A stretch of DNA of 16,816 nucleotides from Proteiniphilum sp. (GTDB lineage Bacteria > Bacteroidota > Bacteroidia > Bacteroidales > Dysgonomonadaceae): the NCBI GenBank assembly GCA_031255275.1, contig JAIRSV010000130.1, forward strand, positions 1-16,816. The letters are read 5' to 3'. The notes beneath the pieces are model-generated. The model made no database searches. It was not told the origin of the DNA and saw only the letters and a program-made list of their open reading frames with translations. This document shows positions 7,189 through 13,289 of the stretch, in pieces. Positions within the stretch are counted from its first letter, which is position 1. Every line of letters starts with the position of its first letter. The position numbers and the translations under genes were made by a program.

Positions 7189-7611
7189 ATGAACAATTAC
7201 GAAACCGTTTTCATTTTGACTCCCGTTTTGTCTGACGCTCAGATGAAGGAAGCGGTTGAAAAATTCAAGACCCTCCTCAAAGATCAGGGGGCCAAAATTG
7301 TGAACGAAGAAGATTGGGGTTTGCGCAAGCTGGCGTATCCCATCGAAAAGAAAACGACAGGATTTTATACCTTCCTGGAATTTGAAGCCGGCCCGACAGC
7401 CATCAACAAACTCGAAGTGAATTTTCGTCGTGACGAGCGCGTGATCCGTTTCCTGACCGTGAAACAGGATAAATTCGCGCTGGAATACGCCGAAAAGAGA
7501 AGAAACGGCAAAGGCGGCAAAAAGCAGGATGTCCGCGATTCTGCCGGCAACGGTGCAAAAACGCCGGGAAAGGAAAAAACGGATGTGGAACTTAAAGAAA
7601 AGGAGAAATAG
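7189..7611 (+). CDS. rpsF: 30S ribosomal protein bS6
   Basis: 140 residues. bS6 binds bS18 and sits on the platform of the 30S subunit. The family's start MNNYETVFILTPVLSDAQ, the central WGLRKLAYPIEKKTTGFYTFLEF and FRRDERVIRFLTVK are all present (residues 1-95). Beyond the globular part there is a long Lys- and Glu-rich tail (about 97-140, containing NGKGGKKQ and ending ELKEKEK), longer than the core of about 100 residues but within the variation seen for S6 tails. There is no Shine-Dalgarno sequence before the ATG. The leader immediately upstream is A/T-rich. It is the first gene of the operon, and the stop is 3 bp before rpsR. Confidence 0.97.
   Translation: MNNYETVFILTPVLSDAQMKEAVEKFKTLLKDQGAKIVNEEDWGLRKLAYPIEKKTTGFYTFLEFEAGPTAINKLEVNFRRDERVIRFLTVKQDKFALEYAEKRRNGKGGKKQDVRDSAGNGAKTPGKEKTDVELKEKEK
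7601..7605 (+). promoter_or_regulatory. Shine-Dalgarno sequence of rpsR
   Basis: AGGAG (within AAAAGGAGA) ends 9 nt before the rpsR ATG at 7615. It overlaps the last Lys and Glu codons of rpsF, so chance similarity is possible. Most other genes in the window lack any such site. Confidence 0.6.
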
Positions 7612-7614
7612 GAA

Positions 7615-7884
7615 ATGGCCAGACAGACAACTGAAATCAGGTATCTGACCCCGTTATCGGTAGACGTGAAGAAGAAAAAGTATTGTCGCTTCAAAAAGAA
7701 CGGCATCAAGTATATCGACTATAAGGATCCCGAATTTCTGAGGAAATTCCTGAACGAACAGGGGAAGATCCTGCCGAGAAGAATTACCGGCACATCGCTG
7801 AAGTTTCAGCGCCGGATCGCGCAGGCAGTGAAGAGAGCACGTCATATAGCGCTGCTCCCGTACGTAGTCGATTTAATGAAATAA
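7615..7884 (+). CDS. rpsR: 30S ribosomal protein bS18
   Basis: 89 residues. bS18 forms a heterodimer with bS6 on the 30S platform beside the 3' end of 16S rRNA. Typical segments are YCRFKKNGIKYIDYKDPEFLRKFLNEQGKILPRRITGTSLKFQRR (split across about 24-69) followed by the basic AVKRARHIALLPYV. The single Cys of the KKYCRF motif is the commonest form. It starts 3 bp after the rpsF stop and ends 19 bp before rplI. In Bacteroidota, bS18, bS6 and bS21 form the pocket that hides the anti-Shine-Dalgarno sequence, so the Shine-Dalgarno site in front of this gene is of regulatory interest. Confidence 0.97.
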   Translation: MARQTTEIRYLTPLSVDVKKKKYCRFKKNGIKYIDYKDPEFLRKFLNEQGKILPRRITGTSLKFQRRIAQAVKRARHIALLPYVVDLMK

Positions 7885-7889
7885 GCAGG

Positions 7890-7896
7890 AAGGAGG
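7890..7896 (+). promoter_or_regulatory. Strong Shine-Dalgarno sequence of rplI
   Basis: AAGGAGG ends 7 nt before the rplI ATG (7904), in the 19-bp non-coding gap after rpsR. This is an ideal match and spacing, and unusual for a phylum that generally does not use Shine-Dalgarno pairing. Confidence 0.85.
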
Positions 7897-7903
7897 AAGA
7901 GAA

Positions 7904-8347
7904 ATGGATGTAATTTTAAAAGAAGACATACAGAGCCTGGGCTACAGAGACGATGTGGTGAGTGTGAAGCGAGGCTATGCGCGCAATTACCTTATCCCCC
8001 AGGGGAAGGCGATCATTGCCACCGAGTCGGCCATGAAGGTACTGGCCGAGAACCGGAAGCAGCGTGCGCACAAACTGGCCAAGATAAAAGCGGACGCGCA
8101 GGCGTTTGCCGACAGGATGGAAGGTGTCACGCTGACCATCGGGGCAAAGACCAGTTCAACCGGGACGATTTTCGGATCGGTTACCAGCATTCAGGTTTCG
8201 GACGCGCTCAAGGAAAAGGGTTTCGAAGTGGACAGAAAGCTGATCACGATCAAAGACCAGGTGAAGGAGGTCGGCAATTACAGTGCCGTGATAAAGCTTC
8301 ACAAGGAAGTTTCCGTGGAGATTCCCTTTGAAGTGGTAGCGGAATAG
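7904..8347 (+). CDS. rplI: 50S ribosomal protein bL9
   Basis: 147 residues, normal length. bL9 is a dumbbell-shaped protein at the base of the L1 stalk, with two globular domains joined by a long helix. The N-domain signature MDVILKEDIQSLGYRDDVVSVKRGYARNYLIP (split, residues 1-32) is unmistakable. The connecting helix spans about 42-75 and the C-domain (about 76-147) contains LTIGAKTSSTGTIFGSVTS and the end VSVEIPFEVVAE. It is the third gene of the operon, followed 32 nt later by a strong terminator. Confidence 0.97.
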   Translation: MDVILKEDIQSLGYRDDVVSVKRGYARNYLIPQGKAIIATESAMKVLAENRKQRAHKLAKIKADAQAFADRMEGVTLTIGAKTSSTGTIFGSVTSIQVSDALKEKGFEVDRKLITIKDQVKEVGNYSAVIKLHKEVSVEIPFEVVAE

Positions 8348-8378
8348 CAGAGAACATTTCATACTATATAAAAACGAA

Positions 8379-8416
8379 GGAGGCTGTCTCACTCATTGAG
8401 GCAGCCTTCCTTTTTT
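8379..8416. terminator. Bidirectional terminator between convergent rplI and ackA
   Basis: Arms GGAGGCTGTCTCA (8379-8391) and TGAGGCAGCCTTC (8397-8409) pair over 13 bp with two G-U wobbles around a 5-nt loop, followed by T6 at 8411-8416. Read leftward the hairpin is followed by CGTTTTTATAT, so it also serves the ackA operon, whose last stop lies at 8441. Confidence 0.92.
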
Positions 8417-8440
8417 ACCCTTCGGTATTTCCCGTCCGGA

Positions 8441-9670
8441 TCAGTTTTTTCCGTCCGGAGAGGGAGATTCCTGCTTTTGCAAAATTTTTATCGTATCCTT
8501 TGCGATGGTCAGTTCCTCGTCAGTGGGGATGATCAGCACCTTCACCCTGGATGACGGCTTGCTGATCACAGCTTCCCGGGCGCGTACCGAATCGTTCAGT
8601 TCCTCGTCCAGTTCGATTCCCATAAATTCCATGTTCCGGCACACGTCTCTCCGCGTGACGGCCTGGTTTTCGCCTACGCCGCCCGTGAATGCCAGAATGT
8701 CTACCCCGCCCAGCGCGGCGGCGTAGGCGCCTATATACTTCCTGATACGGTAATTGTAGGCGTTCATCGCCAGGATGGCCCGCTTGTTGCCGTTTTCAAC
8801 GGCAGCCTCGATCTCGCGCATGTCGGAAGATATGCCGGAAATGCCGAGTACGCCTGAAAATTTGTTGAGCAGCGTGGATATTCCCGTGGTACCCATATTC
8901 TCCTTTTCCATGATGTAGGAGATTACTCCCGGATCCACGTCGCCCGAACGGGTGCCCATGATCAGCCCCTCCACGGGTGTAAGGCCCATGCTGGTATCGA
9001 CGGACTTCCCGTTTCTGATGGCGGCCACCGATCCGCCGTTACCGATATGTGCCGTGATGATGCGCTGCTCTTCGAAGGGTACTCCCAGGAATTCGCAGGC
9101 ACGTGCGGAGACGTACCGGTGACTCGTGCCGTGAAATCCGTATCGCCGAATCCCGTATTTCTCGTACAGAGAATAGGGGATTCCGTACATGTAAGCATAG
9201 TCGGGCATGGTCTGGTGAAAGGCGGTGTCGAAGACGCCTGCCTGGGGGGTGCCGGGCATCAGTTCCAGTATCGCGTAGATACCCTTCAGGTTGGGAGGGT
9301 TGTGCAGCGGAGCCAGTTCGATGCACTCGTTCAGTTTGTCGATAACTTCGTCGGTGATAAGCACGCTCGAATTAAAGCGTTCGCCGCCGTGCACCACCCG
9401 GTGTCCTACTGCTTCTATCTCGCTAAGCGACTTGATGCAGCCGTATTTCTTGCTGAGGAGGACGCCCAGGATATATTCGATGCCGGTACGGTGTTCGAGG
9501 ATTTCCCCCTCAAGTATCACCTTCTGTCCGCCGGGAAGCGTGAGCTTGAGGAAGGAGCCTTTCATGCCTATTTTCTCAATGCCTCCCTGGGCGATTACTT
9601 CTCCGCTTTTCATTTCGAAAAGCTTGTATTTGATGGATGAACTTCCGCAGTTCAGTACCAATATTTTCAT
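8441..9670 (-). CDS. ackA: Acetate kinase
   Basis: 409 residues. Converts acetyl phosphate and ADP to acetate and ATP, the energy-yielding last step of acetate fermentation. Active-site residues fall at the same numbers as in the Methanosarcina thermophila enzyme: N7 and S12 (NCGSSSIK), K14, R91 (GHRVVHGG), H123, D148 (VFDTAFH), H180 (GFHGTSH), R241 (MGTRSGD) and the late Glu pair at 385-386 (PTDEE). The ATP-site GNGGS (210-214) and TGGVGEN (329-335) are present. It is the last gene of the leftward pta operon and starts 25 bp after the dehydrogenase homologue. An AGGAGG lies 18 nt before the ATG, too far for a standard Shine-Dalgarno site. Confidence 0.98.
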   Translation of the reverse strand: MKILVLNCGSSSIKYKLFEMKSGEVIAQGGIEKIGMKGSFLKLTLPGGQKVILEGEILEHRTGIEYILGVLLSKKYGCIKSLSEIEAVGHRVVHGGERFNSSVLITDEVIDKLNECIELAPLHNPPNLKGIYAILELMPGTPQAGVFDTAFHQTMPDYAYMYGIPYSLYEKYGIRRYGFHGTSHRYVSARACEFLGVPFEEQRIITAHIGNGGSVAAIRNGKSVDTSMGLTPVEGLIMGTRSGDVDPGVISYIMEKENMGTTGISTLLNKFSGVLGISGISSDMREIEAAVENGNKRAILAMNAYNYRIRKYIGAYAAALGGVDILAFTGGVGENQAVTRRDVCRNMEFMGIELDEELNDSVRAREAVISKPSSRVKVLIIPTDEELTIAKDTIKILQKQESPSPDGKN

Positions 9671-9695
9671 ACTGTTGTTTTACTTTTGCCTCCTG

Positions 9696-10673
9696 TCAGG
9701 CTATGTTTTTGTTAATTGAAACCGGATTTCCGTCACTGTCGTAGACATAGAATCCTTTACCTGTGCGTACACCCAGCTGACCGGAGCGATACAGCTTCCA
9801 GAGGATGGGGCTGGGTTTGCAGTGCTTTTCTCCAAAATCGTTGAACATGGCTTCCATTAGGGTGACAAGCCGCTCGATGCCGATGATGTCAGCCATGCGG
9901 AAGATGCCGTATCGCTGTCCGTAGATAATGGTGAAAGTCTCTTCGATATCTTCCATGCTGCTGATCCCTTCCAACAGTATCTGGCAGGCTTCGTTGAGCA
10001 TGGTCGCCAGCAGTCGCATGCTTACGTTTCCGTTGCTCTCGTTGATGCGGTGAGGCTTGTACCTGATCAGACTTGCGAAGATTTCCATCTTGCGATAGAC
10101 TTCTTCTGATGTGTACATGCCGCTCACTATCTCCAGAATGCGGGCGTCGGGGTGAAGCACGGGGAAGTAGAGGCTTACGCAACGTTCCTTGTGATTCAGT
10201 TCGGCTGCCAGTTCGCTGATGATTACCGTGGGGCCGTTGGTGGCGATGATGGCGTCGTCTTCGAGCACTTCTTCCAGCCGCTTGAAGATGTTTTTCCGCA
10301 GTGGCGTGCTGCGGCGGCCGCTTTCGGAGTAGCGTGTACATTCCACTACGAGGTCGCAGCCTTTGAAGTCTTCATACACAAGCGTGGGTGTGATACGGTT
10401 CATGATAATCTTCTTTTCGGAGGGGGTCAGTCCCCAACTGCTGATCTTCTGATCCATCACTTTTTCCAGCTCGCCTGTCACGAAGGCGATCCGTTCCTGC
10501 GACTCTTCCATGAAGACGACTTCCATGCCTGCCGTGGCGGCCATGCCGATGATGGTGCGTCCTTCCTTTCCGCCGCTTACTACTCCTATTTTCGAGAACA
10601 GTGGCTTGTGCCTGTTTTCGGCTGAAATGGTGAGTCCGTATTTTTCAACAGGTTCTATAACTGTGTCACTCAT
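9696..10673 (-). CDS. 3-hydroxyacyl-CoA dehydrogenase-like protein, catalytic residues altered
   Basis: 325 residues with the two-domain 3-hydroxyacyl-CoA dehydrogenase fold: an NAD-binding Rossmann domain (about 27-205) and a C-terminal helical domain (about 206-310) with MLNEACQILLEGISSMEDIEETF and the family's late SGQLGVRTGKGFYVYD. Key positions deviate. The glycine loop usually written GxGxxG reads SGGKEG (33-38). The catalytic His of the usual HFFNP segment is Y169 in SLYFPVLHPD. The Glu 12 residues later is kept (E181, LEIV). The Asn before Arg in the usual GFIVNR segment is M219 (GNVSMR). So NAD or acyl-CoA binding may persist, but normal hydroxyacyl-CoA oxidation is doubtful. It sits 10 bp after pta and 25 bp before ackA, so it is cotranscribed with acetate metabolism. 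It may have a regulatory or altered catalytic role. There is a roughly 25-residue extension before the Rossmann strand. Confidence 0.85.
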   Translation of the reverse strand: MSDTVIEPVEKYGLTISAENRHKPLFSKIGVVSGGKEGRTIIGMAATAGMEVVFMEESQERIAFVTGELEKVMDQKISSWGLTPSEKKIIMNRITPTLVYEDFKGCDLVVECTRYSESGRRSTPLRKNIFKRLEEVLEDDAIIATNGPTVIISELAAELNHKERCVSLYFPVLHPDARILEIVSGMYTSEEVYRKMEIFASLIRYKPHRINESNGNVSMRLLATMLNEACQILLEGISSMEDIEETFTIIYGQRYGIFRMADIIGIERLVTLMEAMFNDFGEKHCKPSPILWKLYRSGQLGVRTGKGFYVYDSDGNPVSINKNIA

Positions 10674-10683
10674 AATCCGGCAA

Positions 10684-11697
10684 TTATTTATTTCGTTTTA
10701 ATCCGATGGCCTGGTTGGCGGTGATGGCGGCCATGTTGTAAATGTCTTCTGTCGAGCAGCCGCGCGAAAGATCGTTTACGGGGGCGGCCATTCCCTGCAG
10801 CACCGGGCCTGTGGCCTGGGCGTTGCCCAGCCTCTGTACCAGCTTGTAGGCTATGTTTCCTGCTTCGAGCGTGGGGAAGATAAGCACGTTGGCCCTTCCG
10901 GCAATGGGACTTCCGGGCGCTTTGCCTGCGCCTACGCTGGGGACGAGTGCTGCGTCGGCCTGCAGTTCGCCGTCGATCTGCAGTTCGGGGTCGATTTCTT
11001 TCGCTATGCGGGTCGCTTCGCGTACCTTGTCGATCATCTCGTGTTCGGCGCTTCCTTTGGTCGAGAAACTTAGCATGGCCACGCGCGGTTCTACGCCTGC
11101 CAGACTTCTCATCGTCTGTGCCGAGGCGATGGCGATGGAGGCCAGTTCTGTGGGAGCAGGATCGGGCATCACGGCACAGTCGGCAAAGAGCAGAATGCCG
11201 TCTTCGCCGTACTGCCGCGTCTGCGTGAACATGAGGAATGCGCCTGATACGACTTTTACGCCCGGCGAGGTTTTGATGATCTGCAGTGCGGGACGGAGTA
11301 CGTCACCGGTAGTATTTGCCGCGCCGGCAATTTCGCCGTCGGCGTCTCCGGCGCAGATCATCAGGCAGGCCAGGTAAAGCGGGTCTTCCACCAGGCGTGA
11401 GGCCTGTTCGTAAGTCAACCCTTTCTTTTTGCGCAATTCTGCGAGAAGACGGGTATAGGCTTCCTTTTTATCGTGCGTCTTCGGATCGATGATCCGGGCC
11501 TTTTCGATATTGGATAGCTCCGATTCCTTTGCAAGTTCCGGGATAACAGCGGGATCTCCCAGCAGAATGATTTCTGCTACGCCGTCTCTGAGCAGCCGGT
11601 CGGCTGCGGCGAGAGTTCGCCTTTCGGTACCTTCGGGCAATACGATACGCTGTTTGTTCGCCTTCGCCCTTTCAATCAGACTGTCAAGTAAGTTCAT
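10684..11697 (-). CDS. pta: Phosphate acetyltransferase
   Basis: 337 residues, the short single-domain Pta type without the N-terminal DRTGG extension. It interconverts acetyl-CoA and acetyl phosphate, feeding AckA. Recognisable stretches are RIVLPEGTERRTL (17-29), VSGAFLMF (150-157), FADCAVMPDPAPTELASIAIASA (split, 171-193), SFSTKGSA, QADAALVPSVG, NVLIFPTLEAGN (270-281), and near the end PVNDLSRGCS with the S311-R312 pair that corresponds to the catalytic Ser and Arg of the M. thermophila enzyme. It is the first gene of the leftward operon with the dehydrogenase homologue and ackA. Confidence 0.97.
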   Translation of the reverse strand: MNLLDSLIERAKANKQRIVLPEGTERRTLAAADRLLRDGVAEIILLGDPAVIPELAKESELSNIEKARIIDPKTHDKKEAYTRLLAELRKKKGLTYEQASRLVEDPLYLACLMICAGDADGEIAGAANTTGDVLRPALQIIKTSPGVKVVSGAFLMFTQTRQYGEDGILLFADCAVMPDPAPTELASIAIASAQTMRSLAGVEPRVAMLSFSTKGSAEHEMIDKVREATRIAKEIDPELQIDGELQADAALVPSVGAGKAPGSPIAGRANVLIFPTLEAGNIAYKLVQRLGNAQATGPVLQGMAAPVNDLSRGCSTEDIYNMAAITANQAIGLKRNK

Positions 11698-11773
11698 TGT
11701 TGAATATTTGTTAGGTTCTTCTATTTCCCGACAGGGATATGATTTCAGAATATTTTGTGATATTTATTCTGTG

Positions 11774-11781
11774 CAAAAGTA
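11774..11781 (-). promoter_or_regulatory. Predicted -7 box for the pta operon
   Basis: Minus strand TACTTTTG matches TAnnTTTG, 76 nt upstream of the pta ATG. A TTTG (complement of 11807-11810) lies 25 bp upstream, longer than the usual 19-20 bp spacing, so the -33 contribution is uncertain. The remaining divergent region (11698-11952) holds no further gene. Confidence 0.55.
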
Positions 11782-11879
11782 CGAAAAAAAGTGCATAATA
11801 GTGTAACAAATTGTGACTATTGTGGCGATTGTCCTGTGGCATACTGTTCGCTTGCTGCACTTTGCGTTATTCGGCTATT

Positions 11880-11916
11880 GAGCAACCGGAGCAACGGCTT
11901 TGACGAATTGAGCAAC
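11880..11916. repeat. Three GAGCAAC direct repeats upstream of the GH105-type gene
   Basis: GAGCAAC occurs at 11880-11886, 11889-11895 and 11910-11916. The first and third share the longer ATTGAGCAAC and are exactly 30 bp apart (first to second 9 bp, second to third 21 bp). They lie 37-73 bp before the start at 11953 and could be an operator, or chance. Confidence 0.5.
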
Positions 11917-11952
11917 AAAATATGGCGATGTATCTGTAATTTCGTCGGTATT

Positions 11953-13110
11953 ATGCGAAAAATAATCTTTCTATTATTGTTATTCGCTGTTGGCTTTTTG
12001 ACCGGCTGTATATTGCCGGATGCTCGCAGCGAAGCGCGGCGACGGATTGCCGCAACTGCTGACAGGGTGACGAAATGGCAAATGGAGAATTTCTGTTACC
12101 GAGATTCGGGAAATCTGCACGATTACGGTATTGATTCCTGGACTAACGCGGTACTGTATCTGGGTATGACGCGCTGGGCTGCAGTCTCGGCCGTCGGCGA
12201 CGAGTATTATGACTGGCTCTGTAACGAGATCGGGGCGAAGAATGACTGGCGGATACCGGCCAATTTTGCGGATTATCCCAAGTATGGGATTTATCACGCC
12301 GACGAGTTATGCATAGCGCAGTTTTACATCGAATTATATAAGAAGTACGGGCGCCGGGAGATGATAGAACCGACTGTGCGGCGGCTGAATGCGATCTTGA
12401 ATGATCCGCCTGACGGCAGCATGTCGTCTCGCAACAAACAGTCGTGGACGTGGTGCGACGCTCTGTTTATGGCCCCGCCCGCCTATCTGGGCATTGCGCA
12501 GATCGAAGGGGTGGGCGCTCACCCGTATGCCGAATTTATGCACGAACGCTTCAGAGCTACCTGGCAGCATCTTTTCGACAGGGAGGAGCATCTCTTTTAC
12601 AGGGACGACAGCTATTTTGACCGGCGGGAGGCGAACGACGAAAAGATATTCTGGGGCAGGGGTAACGGCTGGGTAGTGGCCGGACTGGCCAACATCCTGC
12701 GGCTGCTTCCGGAGGACGATCCCGCACGGCCGTTTTATGCCGGCCTGCTCAGCGAGATGGCGGCCAGGCTCGTGCAGTTACAGCACCCCCGCGGTTACTG
12801 GTGCGCGAGTCTGCTCGATCCCGATAGCTATCCTGCGCCCGAAACCAGCGCTACCTCGCTGATCGTCTATGCGCTTGCTTGCGGCGTCAACAGCAACCTT
12901 TTGGACAGGGAAAAATATGCGGCTCCGCTCGAAAGCGCCTGGCAACACTTACTCTCCGTGGTGGACGGTGACGGCAGGGTAGGGTGGGTGCAGCCCGTCG
13001 GGGCCGACCCCAGGTCGGTGACCGGGGAGATGACGGCTGCCTATGGCGCAGGCGCTTTTCTGCTGGCAGCTTCGGAGATGTATCTGCTTCATTTGACAAT
13101 GGTTAATTAA
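11953..13110 (+). CDS. Lipoprotein unsaturated glycuronyl hydrolase (GH105/GH88 family)
   Basis: 385 residues from the ATG at 11953. I prefer this start because it opens with a lipoprotein signal peptide (MRKIIFLLLLFAVGFLTGC, lipobox LTGC, C19). The frame is open further left, but that part has no signal and looks like promoter DNA. The (alpha/alpha)6-barrel signatures of GH105 are seen: DSWTNAVLYLGM (61-72), KYGIYHADELCIAQ (110-123), SWTWCDALFMAPP (164-176) with probable catalytic D169, FWGRGNGWVVAGL (233-245) and a closing TGEMTAAYGAGAFLLAASE. Such enzymes release the 4,5-unsaturated uronic acid from the non-reducing end of lyase products, for example of rhamnogalacturonan. It is probably periplasmic or outer-membrane anchored. 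GH2 and GH29 genes follow in the same direction. Confidence 0.87.
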   Translation: MRKIIFLLLLFAVGFLTGCILPDARSEARRRIAATADRVTKWQMENFCYRDSGNLHDYGIDSWTNAVLYLGMTRWAAVSAVGDEYYDWLCNEIGAKNDWRIPANFADYPKYGIYHADELCIAQFYIELYKKYGRREMIEPTVRRLNAILNDPPDGSMSSRNKQSWTWCDALFMAPPAYLGIAQIEGVGAHPYAEFMHERFRATWQHLFDREEHLFYRDDSYFDRREANDEKIFWGRGNGWVVAGLANILRLLPEDDPARPFYAGLLSEMAARLVQLQHPRGYWCASLLDPDSYPAPETSATSLIVYALACGVNSNLLDREKYAAPLESAWQHLLSVVDGDGRVGWVQPVGADPRSVTGEMTAAYGAGAFLLAASEMYLLHLTMVN

Positions 13111-13176
13111 CATCCGGGTAGACAATTCGGACAATGAGATAAGCAAAAAGAGCAAAACGGAGGGAAGCCATTCCGC

Positions 13177-13184
13177 TACATTTG
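13177..13184 (+). promoter_or_regulatory. Predicted -7 box for the GH2-GH29 unit
   Basis: TACATTTG matches TAnnTTTG. It lies 105 nt before the chosen GH2 start. No clear -33 TTTG is visible. The motif overlaps a TTG codon (13182) that would open a longer GH2 frame, which argues against that longer start. Confidence 0.5.
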
Positions 13185-13289
13185 CCCCTTTGTTTCATAA
13201 AAATAATAAAAAGCGAAACGAACGGAAATATCCGGCCTCCTGAGCGGGGATCATTTTATCGATACGTTACGCGCAGGTATATAAACGGT

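Noticed and set aside
9689..9694. AGGAGG as Shine-Dalgarno site of ackA (minus strand)
   Set aside because: It is 18 nt from the ATG, well beyond functional spacing, so it is probably chance.
11791..11952. Longer N-terminus for the GH105-type gene (GTG at 11791)
   Set aside because: The added 54 residues would bury the lipoprotein signal peptide inside the protein, and this stretch looks like the pta/GH105 divergent promoter region.
13182..13289. Longer N-terminus for the GH2 gene (TTG at 13182)
   Set aside because: The TTG lies inside a TAnnTTTG -7 box, and the internal ATG at 13290 gives a clean signal peptide.
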